A DNA stretch of 64,000 nucleotides, taken from Thermoplasmata archaeon (GTDB lineage Archaea; Thermoplasmatota; Thermoplasmata; Lutacidiplasmatales; UBA184). The notes under the pieces are model-generated. The model searched no databases. It saw nothing but the letters and a program-made list of their open reading frames with translations, and had not been told where the DNA came from. Shown here in pieces: positions 8,122 through 16,901 of the stretch. The stretch covers positions 86,150 to 150,149 of the forward strand of contig JAGWLG010000003.1 of NCBI GenBank assembly GCA_028864975.1. Direction: 5' to 3'. How positions within the stretch are numbered: the first letter of the stretch is position 1; every line of letters begins with the position of its first letter. A program made the translations under genes and the position numbers.

Positions 8122-8127
8122 CTTAAG
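8122..8127 (+). promoter_or_regulatory. TATA-like CTTAAG of the UDP-sulfoquinovose synthase-like gene
   Basis: CTTAAG centred about 28 bases before the ATG at 8152, consistent with a leaderless transcript. The same hexamer at the same distance precedes the MBL hydrolase (12224-12229). Confidence 0.55.
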
Positions 8128-8151
8128 AGGTGGAAACCAAGTCGGTCGCGC

Positions 8152-9417
8152 ATGAAAGTCCTCATCACGGGGGTCGACGGGTATTCCGGATGGCCGCTTG
8201 CGCTGCACCTGCTCCAGCGGGGCCACGAGGTCGTCGGGCTCGACAACTTCGTGACGCGCCAGCGCGTGGCCGAGGTCGGGAGCTGGTCGGCCACCCCGGT
8301 CCTCGACATGCACGAGAGGATCGCGGCGCTCCAGTCGCACGGGGTCCAGGGGTTCCGGTTCTACGAGGGGGACCTGTGCGATTTCACCACGGTGAAGAAG
8401 ACCCTGCACAAGGAGAAGCCCGAGGTCATCGTCCATCTCGGGGAGCAGCGCAGCGCGCCCTACTCGATGATCGACGTCCACCACGCGGTGGCGACCCAGT
8501 GCCAGAACCTCACGTCGACCCTCCATATTGTCTATGCCATGCGGGACGAGTGCCCGAAGGCCCACCTCGTAAAGATGGGCACGATGGGCGAATACGGGAC
8601 GCCCAACCTCGACATCGCTGAGGGGTTCTTCGAGGTCGAGTTCCGCGGGAGGAAGGACCGTGTGCCGTTCCCCCGGCAGGCCTCGAGCTGGTACCACTGG
8701 TCGAAGGTCTTCGACACGGGGGACGTGATGCTCGCGAACAAGCTCTGGGGGCTCGCGACCACCGACGTCATGCAGGGCGTCATCTACGGGACCCGCACCC
8801 CCGAGATCACCCAGGACTGGCAGTTGACCCGCTTCGACTTCGACGAGGTCTGGGGGACCGCGCTCAACCGATTCTGCGTCCAGGCGGTCCTGGGGTTGCC
8901 GCTCACGCCCTACGGGAAGGGAGGGCAGAAGAGGGGGTTCATCGCGCTCGAGGACTCGATGCAGAGCCTGCGTCTCGCCGTCGAACACCCTGCGGACCCC
9001 GGGGAGTACCGGGTGTTCAACCAGTTCGACGAGGCCTACTCGGTGGGGGACCTCGCGAAGCTCGTGCTGAAGGTGGGGGAGAAGCTCGGGATCAAAGGGG
9101 AGATCCACAACTCCTACAACCCCCGGGTGGAGCTCGAGGAGCACTACTACCACCCGCTCCACGACAATCTGCTGAAGTTGGGCTACCAGCACCAGAGGAC
9201 GCTGGAGGAGGCTCTCGAGTGGATGCTCTCCGACCTCCAGCGCTTCCGCGCCCGTCTCGAAGAGAAGCGTGCGGTGGTCCTGCCGCGGATGGACTTCCGC
9301 GTGGGGGACAACAAGTCGCGCCTCCACATCGAGAAGGTGGCGAAGGAGGCGGTCGCGCTGCCCAAGGCGATGCGCAAGGTGCCGAGCAGCGGCTCGGCCT
9401 CGGTCTCCGAGGGGTAG
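8152..9417 (+). CDS. UDP-sulfoquinovose synthase-like NAD-dependent epimerase (SQD1/Agl3 type)
   Basis: 421 residues. Extended short-chain dehydrogenase fold: Rossmann motif GVDGYSGWPLA (about 7-17), TMGEYGTP before the active site, catalytic YHWSK, and family features QGVIYGTRTPEI, TRFDFDEVWGTALNRFCVQA and YGKGGQKRGFI. These match the SQD1/Agl3 group rather than generic epimerases. The group forms UDP-sulfoquinovose from UDP-glucose and sulfite; in Sulfolobus, Agl3 supplies the sulfoquinovose of the S-layer N-glycan. ATG 8152 was chosen from the TATA spacing and homology start. A sugar nucleotidyltransferase follows 52 bases downstream, fitting supply of the UDP-sugar. Sulfolipid or N-glycan destination is not resolved. 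Confidence 0.88.
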   Translation: MKVLITGVDGYSGWPLALHLLQRGHEVVGLDNFVTRQRVAEVGSWSATPVLDMHERIAALQSHGVQGFRFYEGDLCDFTTVKKTLHKEKPEVIVHLGEQRSAPYSMIDVHHAVATQCQNLTSTLHIVYAMRDECPKAHLVKMGTMGEYGTPNLDIAEGFFEVEFRGRKDRVPFPRQASSWYHWSKVFDTGDVMLANKLWGLATTDVMQGVIYGTRTPEITQDWQLTRFDFDEVWGTALNRFCVQAVLGLPLTPYGKGGQKRGFIALEDSMQSLRLAVEHPADPGEYRVFNQFDEAYSVGDLAKLVLKVGEKLGIKGEIHNSYNPRVELEEHYYHPLHDNLLKLGYQHQRTLEEALEWMLSDLQRFRARLEEKRAVVLPRMDFRVGDNKSRLHIEKVAKEAVALPKAMRKVPSSGSASVSEG

Positions 9418-9469
9418 CCTCGCGCTTCGTTCGATAAGGTCGAGAGCGAGATCGTGAAGGGGGTCTTCC

Positions 9470-10357
9470 GTGCGAGCGGTCATCACCATGGCCGGGGAGG
9501 GGACCCGGATGCTCCCCGCGACGCGGGGACTTCGCAAGGAGATGCTGCCCCTCTTCTACCGCGGGCGACAGGGGAACCCCACGCTCGCTCCGGTCGCCCA
9601 TCTCGTGGTGCGCACGCTCCACGCCGCCGGTGTGGACGACCTCACGGTCATCGTGGGCCCTGACCAGGAGGCGGTCGTTCGGTACTTCCAACCGGACGAC
9701 GCGTTCATCGCCCGGCATCTCCACCACCCCGAGCGCCTCGTGGAGACCCTCGCGCTCCACCACCTGCTCTCCGAGGTCGACTTCCATTGGGTGACCCAGA
9801 GGTCGCCGAAGGGGTTCGGCGACGCTCTCCTCAAGGCCCGCGAACGGATCGGGGATCAACCGTTCGTCCTCCACGCCGCGGACGCGGTGCTCTGGGAACC
9901 CATCCCCGGGCGGCTCATCCGCGCCATGGAGGAGCTGCGACGCCGGGAGGGAGCGAGCGTCGTCCTGCTCGTCCGCAAGGTCCCCGAGCCGCGCAACTAC
10001 GGGGTCGTGGAAGGAGACCTCGCCGGGCGGATCGACGGGACCCGCTTCCTGCGCGTCACGGGGATGGAGGAGAAGCCGGAGCGGCCAAAGACGTCCTGGG
10101 CCGCGACCGCGGTCTACGCGTTCGGTTCGGGCGTGTTCGACGCTTTGGAGGCGGAGCGGCGGCGCAACCCCTCCGAGCTCGAGGTGACCTCGGCCATTGC
10201 ACGGCGAATCCACGAGGGGGAGAAGGTCTTCGCGGCGATCCTTTCCCCCTCCGAGGGTCAGTGGCTCTCCGTGGGGTCGCCGGAAGGGTACTTGCGGGCG
10301 GTGAAGCGCACCTTCGCGCTCGCGAAGCGAGCGCCTTCGCGCCTGCGCCCCTCCTAG
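9470..10357 (+). CDS. Sugar-1-phosphate nucleotidyltransferase (GalU-like)
   Basis: 295 residues. The N-terminal motif GEGTRMLPATRGLRKEMLPL corresponds to the G-x-G-T-R...K-x-M-L-P signature of UTP/glucose-1-phosphate uridylyltransferases. SPKGFGDALLKAR and FVLHAADAVLWEP correspond to the substrate-binding and metal-binding segments. Probable product is UDP-glucose, which would feed the UDP-sulfoquinovose synthase-like enzyme just upstream. The usual PK of the signature reads RK, so base or sugar specificity is uncertain. GTG start. Confidence 0.82.
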   Translation: MRAVITMAGEGTRMLPATRGLRKEMLPLFYRGRQGNPTLAPVAHLVVRTLHAAGVDDLTVIVGPDQEAVVRYFQPDDAFIARHLHHPERLVETLALHHLLSEVDFHWVTQRSPKGFGDALLKARERIGDQPFVLHAADAVLWEPIPGRLIRAMEELRRREGASVVLLVRKVPEPRNYGVVEGDLAGRIDGTRFLRVTGMEEKPERPKTSWAATAVYAFGSGVFDALEAERRRNPSELEVTSAIARRIHEGEKVFAAILSPSEGQWLSVGSPEGYLRAVKRTFALAKRAPSRLRPS

Positions 10358-10452
10358 CTGAGGGGACGTGCGCGGGGTCGTCCTCCGCGGAGCACGGATG
10401 GGGGCGGCGGCTTAATGCGGTGGCGTGAGTATTTTTTGGGGACGAGGGGGCG

Positions 10453-11211
10453 TTGGCGTCGGAGGTTCCCACCAAGAAGACGAAGGGGTCTCCGGAGGAG
10501 GGCCCTTCCCCCGCGTCGAACGACCTTGACGTCCTCGATGACCTTCTCGACCAACTGAGCGAGGTGCCGGCCGCTCCGGCCTCGGAAGGGACCGGTAGCT
10601 CGGAGCCGACGGCCGAGGCGCCCGCCGATCCGTCCGTGGCTCCCCCGCCTTCAGAGTCCCCCGGTGCTGCTGCCGAGGCCCTGCCTCCCGCGGTCGACCC
10701 GCGGGTCGAGGAGCTGAGCCGTGCGATGGACCTCGCGCGGGCCGAGGCCACCTCGTTGCGGGCCGCGCTCGCGTCGCAGCAGAACGTCGAGACCGAGCTC
10801 CGCAAAGAGCTCACCGAGGTCCGCTCCGCGCTGTCGCTCGCGCAGGAGAAGCTCGGAGCAGCGGCCGGGAAGTTCCTCCCTGCGGTCCCGGTCGCGTTCC
10901 TTTCAAAGGACGGGAAGAAGATCGACCGGCGGGCCTTCTATGCGCTAGGTCGGGGGGAGGCCCTCGAGCTCTTCCTCTCGGGGCTCTTCGCCGATTGGAC
11001 GAGCGGGGGGCTCCGTCTCGTTCCGACCTTCGACCGCGGGACGCTCACCCTCACGCTGGAGCGCGACCCCGAGGGGAGGTTCCTCCGGCTCCTGCCTTCG
11101 GGGGTCTTCCTGGTCCGCCTGAGCGCCGAGGAGCTCGAGAGGGTGGGTGTGCTCCCCTCCCTGGTCCGCGTCCGCAAGGGCGCCGCTCCTGAAGGCGTCC
11201 CCTCGAGCTGA
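10453..11211 (+). CDS. Protein with acidic N-terminus, coiled coil and C-terminal domain, unknown function
   Basis: 252 residues. 1-85 is low-complexity, rich in Pro, Ala, Ser and Glu. About 90-135 is a heptad-like coiled coil (RVEELSRAMDLARAEATSLR, LRKELTEVRSALSLAQEKLG). About 140-245 is a compact mixed domain (AFYALGRGEALELFLSGLF, TLTLTLERDPEGRFLRLLPS). TTG start with a TATTTTTT element about 22 bases upstream. I do not recognise the family. Confidence 0.65.
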   Translation: MASEVPTKKTKGSPEEGPSPASNDLDVLDDLLDQLSEVPAAPASEGTGSSEPTAEAPADPSVAPPPSESPGAAAEALPPAVDPRVEELSRAMDLARAEATSLRAALASQQNVETELRKELTEVRSALSLAQEKLGAAAGKFLPAVPVAFLSKDGKKIDRRAFYALGRGEALELFLSGLFADWTSGGLRLVPTFDRGTLTLTLERDPEGRFLRLLPSGVFLVRLSAEELERVGVLPSLVRVRKGAAPEGVPSS

Positions 11212-11347
11212 GGGCGGAGGGAGCGGGGCGAATCGCGCCCGCGCCCTCCCCGGTCGGGGGGGTCTGCCCGCGAGCTGGAAAGGAATGGACCGTGGGCATC
11301 GGCGGGTCAAGTCTACCGAACGGAAGGTCGAGATGCTGGGCGGGTGA

Positions 11348-12163
11348 ATGGAGGTCCTCGTGCCTCCTTCTCCCTCTCCCTCGGGGACGTCAACGGCCCC
11401 CGCCGCGAGCGGGCCCCCCTCCGACCCGCCCGCCCTCGTTCTGCCCGGTAGCCCCATCCAACAGGTGTGGGCGGAGGCCCATCCGAAGCCCACGCTCCTC
11501 TCCGACTTCATCCTGGGTAGTCAGGACGGCATCGTCAACGTCCTGGGCATCATCTTGGGGCTGGTCGCCGCCCACACGGCGGCGAAGATTGTGCTCATCG
11601 CGGCATTGGCCGCCCTCGGTGCCGAGTCCATCGCGATGGCGGCGGTGGCGTACACCTCCACACGATCGCGTCGCCGGCTCTACCTCGGGGAGGTCCAGCG
11701 AGAGCTCCAGGAGATGCGGACCGTGCCCCACCTCGAACGAAAGGAGGTCGCTGATGTGCTGCAACAGTGGGGCTACGAGGGCGCCGAACTCTCCGATCTC
11801 TTGGACCGCATCTGCCGAAATCCCCGGGCCTGGCTGGACTTCATGATGGCCTTCGAGCTTAAGCTGCGACCCGTCGAGGGGGACGAGCCTCGCAAGAGCG
11901 CTTACGTCGTAGGAGCTTCGACGATCGTCGGACACCTGGTTCCGCTCACTCCCTTCTTCTTCGTCGGAAGCGACCTCCTCTTGGGGGCGGCGCTCGCGGT
12001 GGGGCTCAGCACGGTTGCGCTCTTCGGCACGGGGTGGTACGAGGCGAAGGTCTCGGTGGGTCGGTGGTGGCAGAACGGATTGCAGATGGTCCTGATCGGG
12101 CTCGGCGGAGGGGTCGCGGGTTACGCGATCGGCTACGCGATTCAAGCCGCACCTTGGACCTGA
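11348..12163 (+). CDS. VIT1/CCC1 family iron/manganese transporter
   Basis: 271 residues. After a Pro/Ser-rich N-terminus (1-45), the VIT1/CCC1 core starts at LLSDFILGSQDGIVNVLGI, followed by AALGAESIAMAAVAYTSTRS (family TM2 with metal-site residues), a charged cytoplasmic helical hairpin with Glu/Met (ELQEMR; AWLDFMMAFELKL), and three more transmembrane segments. Family members move Fe2+ or Mn2+ across membranes, often detoxifying metal. ATG 11348. It stands alone between a coiled-coil protein and an MBL hydrolase. Confidence 0.88.
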   Translation: MEVLVPPSPSPSGTSTAPAASGPPSDPPALVLPGSPIQQVWAEAHPKPTLLSDFILGSQDGIVNVLGIILGLVAAHTAAKIVLIAALAALGAESIAMAAVAYTSTRSRRRLYLGEVQRELQEMRTVPHLERKEVADVLQQWGYEGAELSDLLDRICRNPRAWLDFMMAFELKLRPVEGDEPRKSAYVVGASTIVGHLVPLTPFFFVGSDLLLGAALAVGLSTVALFGTGWYEAKVSVGRWWQNGLQMVLIGLGGGVAGYAIGYAIQAAPWT

Positions 12164-12223
12164 GCGAGGGCCCCCAGGGGCCCCCGCGGCGCCCTCGTGG
12201 GGTGCAGCAGGCCCGTGTGGTAC

Positions 12224-12229
12224 CTTAAG
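12224..12229 (+). promoter_or_regulatory. TATA-like CTTAAG of the MBL hydrolase gene
   Basis: CTTAAG centred about 26 bases before the GTG at 12252. This supports that GTG as a leaderless start. Confidence 0.5.
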
Positions 12230-12251
12230 TGAAGGTCGCCGTGGCCGCCTC

Positions 12252-13058
12252 GTGGTCGCCTCGGGGAAGCCGGGGGTCATCGGTGCCCGCCTCTTGGACG
12301 GGGTCGGCTGGATCCGGGGACCCGTCGCGAACTCCTACGTCCTGCGGGAAGGCGGACACACCTATCTCCTCGACGCGGGGTTCCGCGACAATGCCTCGCC
12401 CGTCCGTCTCGCCTTCCGCCGCGCGGGGGTTCCGCTCTCCGAGCTCACCGACATCCTGCTCACGCACCAGCACCCCGACCACATGGGCGGGGCGGCGATC
12501 CTTCGATGGATGACCTCGGCCAAGGTGGCCTGCCACGAGATGGACACACCGGCGGTGGAGGGGCGCGGGCCGCGTCTCTCCCCTCTCTTGGTCCGCATCC
12601 TTTTCTCGAAGCACCCCGTCCAGGTCGACCGTGTCCTCAAGGACGGGGACCGGATCGGTCCCTTCCGCGCCGTGGGCGCCCCGGGACACACCCTGGGAAG
12701 CGTCGCGTTCTACCACGAGGAGCGGAAGATCCTCTTCAGCGGCGACGCCGCGGTCACGTCGCCTCGCGGGGTCTCTCTCGCCGCGCCCTTCTCGAACTTC
12801 GACCGCGACACCGCGATCGACTCGCTGGAGCGGCTCTCGACGCTCGAAGTGACCTCGCTCTTCGCCGGGCACGGGCGCCCGATCGTCGCCAACGCGGGAC
12901 CGCTCCTGAAGGAAGCCGCGAAGCGGGCCATGAAGCGGCCCGTCCACACCTGGTGGACCCTCGCGGGACCTGAAGGGCTTGCCGAGAGCCATCCGCGACC
13001 CGAGGACATCGTGCCCGAGCTCGTTCGCGCGGGCGACGCGCCGAGAAGCAGTTCTTAA
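12252..13058 (+). CDS. Metallo-beta-lactamase fold hydrolase
   Basis: 268 residues. Metal-site motif THQHPDHMGG (HxHxDH) at about 75-84, further ligands in GAPGHTLGS and FSGDAAV, and a late AGHGRP histidine: a complete dinuclear Zn site. The N-terminal ANSYVLREGGHTYLLDAGF is typical of the glyoxalase II-like branch. The C-terminal 40 residues are helical. The substrate is unknown; thioester or phosphodiester hydrolysis are both possible. GTG start supported by TATA spacing. Confidence 0.85.
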   Translation: MVASGKPGVIGARLLDGVGWIRGPVANSYVLREGGHTYLLDAGFRDNASPVRLAFRRAGVPLSELTDILLTHQHPDHMGGAAILRWMTSAKVACHEMDTPAVEGRGPRLSPLLVRILFSKHPVQVDRVLKDGDRIGPFRAVGAPGHTLGSVAFYHEERKILFSGDAAVTSPRGVSLAAPFSNFDRDTAIDSLERLSTLEVTSLFAGHGRPIVANAGPLLKEAAKRAMKRPVHTWWTLAGPEGLAESHPRPEDIVPELVRAGDAPRSSS

Positions 13059-13149
13059 TCCTTTCGACTCACATTCAAGAGAGGCGTGCCCTCTCGGGCC
13101 CCTTTGAAGGACCTCTCGCGCGGAGGGGGGATCGGGGGAAGGAGAGCGG

Positions 13150-14238
13150 ATGAAACGCCAGATGGTCGACATGTTGGCCGACCTGATCAAGCTCTCGAGC
13201 GACCCCAACGCCGACAAGCACGAGATCCTGGATTACCTCCAGTCCTTCGCCGATTCCCTGAAGATGCGTTCGTCGGTCTACGGCGATCCTAGCGCCCCCG
13301 CGCTCCTCTCGGAGTACGGCCAGGGCGGCGTGGTCCTCGCAGGGCACCTGGACACCCCCCCTGTCGGCGACGGGTGGAGCTTCTCGCAGAGCCAGTTCAC
13401 CGCGGGACGGATGTACGGACGGGGCGCGGCCGACATGAAGGGGACCGTCGTGGCGATGCTCTCGGCGGTGAGCGACCTCGTCACGCGGAAGGTCCCTTGC
13501 GTCCTGGCGATCACGACCGATGAGGAGACCACGATGAACGGCGCGCAGGCGCTCTGCAAGACCCTCGCGCTTCGGAGGGCGAAGGCCGTCGTGGTCGGGG
13601 AGCCGACAGGTCTTCGGACGGGCTACGCCGAGAAGGGGGTCCTCGACCTCTCCATCGAGACCCGCGGGCGCTCCGCCCACGGAGCGATGCCCCAGCTCGG
13701 GGAGAACGCGGTCGTGAAGCTGATGCGCCTCCTTCGAGCGTTGGAGACGTTCCGCGGAAGGGTCGCGCACCCGGAGCTCGGGACGGTCACGGTCAACGTG
13801 GGGACGTTCCACGGCGGCAATCGCGTGAACGTGGTCCCCTCGCGCGCGAGCGCGGAGGTCGACATCCGCTTCCCGCCCCCCTACACTCCCGACGAGCTGC
13901 AGCGGGAGGTGGAGGAGCACCTGAAGCGGATCAAGACCCCCTTCACGCTCCGAAGGCTCGTGAGCCTTCCCTCGCTCCAGGCCGACCCGCAGAGCGAACA
14001 CATTCGGATCTTCAAGGAGGTCTCGGGGAGCGAACTGGCCGTCCTGGTGCACGCCTCCGAGGCCGTGCACTACGTTACCGTGAATCCCCGTGTCGTCATC
14101 TACGGAGCGGGGGACGAGGACCTGTCGCACCAGGCCAACGAGTACGTCAAGATGGAAGCGGTCGTCCGCGCGGCGGAGTCCTACAAGAAGTTCGCCCAGC
14201 GGATGGCCTCCATGCGTTCTCCCGCCGGGAAGGGGTAG
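13150..14238 (+). CDS. M20 family metallopeptidase/deacylase
   Basis: 362 residues. M20 metal ligands are seen in AGHLDTPP (His, Asp), GRGAADMKG (bridging Asp), TTDEETTMNG (Glu pair) and GEPTG, with the dimerisation domain at about 170-280 starting KGVLDLSIETRGRSAHGAMP. The family includes acetylornithine deacetylase, succinyl-diaminopimelate desuccinylase and LysK-type enzymes; motifs do not choose between them. A GGAAGGAG Shine-Dalgarno sequence lies just upstream of the ATG. The next gene starts 37 bases after its stop. Confidence 0.85.
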   Translation: MKRQMVDMLADLIKLSSDPNADKHEILDYLQSFADSLKMRSSVYGDPSAPALLSEYGQGGVVLAGHLDTPPVGDGWSFSQSQFTAGRMYGRGAADMKGTVVAMLSAVSDLVTRKVPCVLAITTDEETTMNGAQALCKTLALRRAKAVVVGEPTGLRTGYAEKGVLDLSIETRGRSAHGAMPQLGENAVVKLMRLLRALETFRGRVAHPELGTVTVNVGTFHGGNRVNVVPSRASAEVDIRFPPPYTPDELQREVEEHLKRIKTPFTLRRLVSLPSLQADPQSEHIRIFKEVSGSELAVLVHASEAVHYVTVNPRVVIYGAGDEDLSHQANEYVKMEAVVRAAESYKKFAQRMASMRSPAGKG

Positions 14239-14275
14239 CGCCCCCCGCACCGCGGGGCAGAGCAGGAGGGGGCAA

Positions 14276-15544
14276 GTGGCCGGGCCTTCCGCCCCCCCCT
14301 TCCCTCGGGGCCTTCCCTCCGTGCTCCAGGGCACCCGGGTGCTGCACGTTCCCACCCGCTATCCCCCGGCCCCCGGTGGGGTCGAACGACACGTGAGGGA
14401 GGTGGCCCTGCGCCAGCGCGCGAGGGGGCTCGACGCCCGGGTGCTCACGAGCGACCTCTACACCGAGATCCCGTGGCGCCGGCTCGGCTCCGAACCCGGG
14501 GCCAGGGGCCCCGCCCGCGAAGGGATCCCTGTCGCGCGACGGCGCGCCTACGCCCTGGGCGGGGACCTCCACTACCCCTTCCTGCCGGGGCTGTACTTCG
14601 AGGTGCGGCGGCAGGCCCCCTCCATCCTCCATGTCCACACGTACGGCACGTACCAAGGGTTCAGCGGGCTCGCGTGGGCGCGCCTGAACCGCCGCCCGTT
14701 CGTCATGACCGCCCACTTTCACCCCACGTGGTCGATCTGGGGGGGCGCGCGCAGGAAGGAGCTCCGAGGGTTCTACGACCGACACCTCGCCTCGCATGTT
14801 CTCCGCGCCGTTTCTCGCCTCATCCTCCAGAGCCGGGAGGAAGAGGCCTTGCTGCGGGAAGTCGTCCCTGACCTTCCCCCGGTCTCGTTCGTCCCTCCTG
14901 GCTACACTCCCCTTCCCCCGCCTAGCACCGAGGGCGGGGGTTTTCGGGGAGCGTTCGGGATACGCGGACCCTTCCTCCTCTTCACCGGCCGCCTCGCGTC
15001 GAACAAGGGGATCCCCCTCTTGCTCGACGCCTTCGGTGCGTTGGCGCCCCGCCATCCGGAGCTGGAGCTCGTCCTTTTGGGAGAGGACGGTGGCGAGGGG
15101 GCCGCGACGAGGTCGAAGGCGGAGAAGCTCTCGCTCGCCTCGCGCGTGCACATGACCGGGTTCGTCAAGGACGAGTCGCTCCTCGCGAGCGCCTATGCCC
15201 AGGCCGAGGCGTTCGTCCTGCCCTCCGAGTACGAGGCGTTCGGACTGGTCCTTCTGGAGGCGATGGCCCAAGGGACCCCTGTGGTTGCGACGCGCGTGGG
15301 GGGCATCCCTTCTCTGGTCGACGACGGCAAGAATGGTCGGCTGGTCCCCTATGGGGACGCGAGCGCGCTCGCCTCCACGCTCGAAGAGGTCCTCTCGGAC
15401 CGCGAACGCGCGAGGGTCATGGGACGATACGGAAGGGAGCGGACGGTCCCCGAACACTCCTGGGAACGCACGGTGGAGGGCCTCGAGAAGGTCTACGCCG
15501 AGGTGCTCGAAGAGCGGCCGTCGCGGGGAGGACGTGGGGCATGA
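14276..15544 (+). CDS. GT4 family glycosyltransferase
   Basis: 422 residues. The N-terminal Rossmann half starts VLHVPTRYPPAPGGVERHVR. The C-terminal half has the GT4 nucleotide-sugar binding region: FTGRLASNKGIPLLLDAF, then FVLPSEYEAFGLVLLEAMAQ with the EX7E motif, then TRVGGIPSLVDDGKNG. The GTG at 14276 is preceded by AGGAGGGGG at Shine-Dalgarno distance; the open frame extends further upstream inside the M20 gene. Its stop overlaps the next GT4 gene by ATGA. Sugar donor and acceptor are unknown; envelope glycan assembly is likely. Confidence 0.9.
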   Translation: MAGPSAPPFPRGLPSVLQGTRVLHVPTRYPPAPGGVERHVREVALRQRARGLDARVLTSDLYTEIPWRRLGSEPGARGPAREGIPVARRRAYALGGDLHYPFLPGLYFEVRRQAPSILHVHTYGTYQGFSGLAWARLNRRPFVMTAHFHPTWSIWGGARRKELRGFYDRHLASHVLRAVSRLILQSREEEALLREVVPDLPPVSFVPPGYTPLPPPSTEGGGFRGAFGIRGPFLLFTGRLASNKGIPLLLDAFGALAPRHPELELVLLGEDGGEGAATRSKAEKLSLASRVHMTGFVKDESLLASAYAQAEAFVLPSEYEAFGLVLLEAMAQGTPVVATRVGGIPSLVDDGKNGRLVPYGDASALASTLEEVLSDRERARVMGRYGRERTVPEHSWERTVEGLEKVYAEVLEERPSRGGRGA

Positions 15545-16722
15545 GGGTGGCCCAGGTCCTGCTCCGGTACGATGCCCCGGGAGGCGTGGAGACCCATGTG
15601 CGGGAGCTCTCGCGCGCCCTGCGCTCCGCCGGGGACGAGGTCACGGTCTACGCGAGCGACCTCTACTCCGAACAGGGGTGGAAGCGCATTGAGGTCCCTT
15701 CGACGGAGCTCGACGGGATCCCGGTCCGACGGTTCCCCGCGGTCCGACGGCTCGTCCCCGGGCTGACGTTGCCGTTGCTCCCCGGGCTGGTGCGTGCGCT
15801 CGACGAGGACCGCCCGGAGGTCATCCACGCCCACTCGCATCGCTACGGGCACGTGCTCGAGTCCGCGCTCGTCGCTCGGGCCCGGCATCTTCCGCTCATC
15901 GTCGGGACGCACTATCACCCGGCGGACCCTTGGGAGCCGCCGTGGAAGAAGGGGATGCTTCGGGGGCAGGACCATCTCTTCGGGATGACCGCCTACCGCA
16001 CGGCCCGCGCCCTCGTGGTCGAGACCGAGCACGAGGCGGTGCAGGTGCGCGAGTTCGCGCCCCCCGAGAAGGTTCGCGTCGTCCCCCCCGGGATCGACCT
16101 CGCGTCATGGTCCTCGCTCCCGACGCCCAGAGAGGCACGGCGCCTCCTGGGGCTCGACGAGCCCTACGTGCTGTACGCGGGCCGCCTCGCTCCCAACAAG
16201 GGGCTGCGCTTCCTCCTGGAGGCCTGGGCGGGGCTCCCCGCGAAGGAGCGCCCCCCCTGGGTCGTGGTGGGCGAGGACTGGGGGATGCGATCGACCCTCG
16301 AGGAGCGGGCGCGCGCCCTGGGGGTCGCGGGCGAGATCAAGTTCCTGGGCAACCTCGCGGAGCCCGAGCGCTACCGCGCGGCCTTCGCCGGGGCGATGGC
16401 CTTCGTGCTTCCGTCCGAGTACGAGGCGTTCGGCCTCGTGCTCCTAGAGGCCATGGCGGCCCGGCTCCCCGTGGTCGCCACCTCGGTGGGGGGCGTTCCG
16501 GAGGTCGTGGAGGAGGGGCGGACGGCGCTCCTGGTCCCATCGGCGAACGTCGAGGCGCTGCGCGGCGCCCTTCGGACGCTGCTCGGCGATCCAGGACGGG
16601 CCCGAGCGATGGGCGAGGACGGGCGGCGGCGCGTCGAGGAGCGCTTCTCCTGGACGACGACGGCCGAGCGGATACGCGCTATCTACCGCGGGGCGCGGGG
16701 GGAAGCTCGGGCTTCGGGATGA
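15541..16722 (+). CDS. GT4 family glycosyltransferase (paralogue of the preceding gene)
   Basis: 393 residues, closely similar in layout to the upstream enzyme: YDAPGGVETHVRELSRAL at the N-terminus and YAGRLAPNKGLRFLLEAW with FVLPSEYEAFGLVLLEAMAA (EX7E) in the C-terminal half. Both also share SDLYXE and PLLPGL segments, indicating a tandem duplication. Translation is coupled by the ATGA overlap at 15541-15544. The two probably add successive sugars to one glycan (inference). Confidence 0.9.
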   Translation: MRVAQVLLRYDAPGGVETHVRELSRALRSAGDEVTVYASDLYSEQGWKRIEVPSTELDGIPVRRFPAVRRLVPGLTLPLLPGLVRALDEDRPEVIHAHSHRYGHVLESALVARARHLPLIVGTHYHPADPWEPPWKKGMLRGQDHLFGMTAYRTARALVVETEHEAVQVREFAPPEKVRVVPPGIDLASWSSLPTPREARRLLGLDEPYVLYAGRLAPNKGLRFLLEAWAGLPAKERPPWVVVGEDWGMRSTLEERARALGVAGEIKFLGNLAEPERYRAAFAGAMAFVLPSEYEAFGLVLLEAMAARLPVVATSVGGVPEVVEEGRTALLVPSANVEALRGALRTLLGDPGRARAMGEDGRRRVEERFSWTTTAERIRAIYRGARGEARASG

Positions 16723-16868
16723 GCCGGGGAGCGGGACCGGGAGGGGGACGCGTCGGCGTCGAGGTCCTGGATCTCCTGGGCGAGCCCCTCGAGCGCTCGG
16801 CGGGCCTCGGAGGTCTTGTGGAACCGCGCGGCCACGGAGAGGAGGAGGGCGAGAAGCGAGAACCGCAT
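16683..16868 (-). CDS. Possible small protein downstream of the aminotransferase
   Basis: 61 residues: an N-terminal hydrophobic stretch (MRFSLLALLLSVAARF), an amphipathic helical middle (EARRALEGLAQEIQDLDADA) and a Ser/Pro/Arg tail. It lies 33 bases after the aminotransferase stop on the same strand, with gene-like G/C third positions, but its 3' end overlaps the convergent GT4 gene by 40 bases. No family recognised. It may be spurious. Confidence 0.3.
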   Translation of the reverse strand: MRFSLLALLLSVAARFHKTSEARRALEGLAQEIQDLDADASPSRSRSPAHPEARASPRAPR

Positions 16869-16901
16869 GGGGGTGACCTGGGGGGGTGGGATCGTGGAGC
16901 G

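Noticed and set aside
7861..9537. 558-codon minus-strand open frame
   Set aside because: Antisense to the UDP-sulfoquinovose synthase-like gene; low-complexity Arg/Glu/Leu-rich translation without domains.
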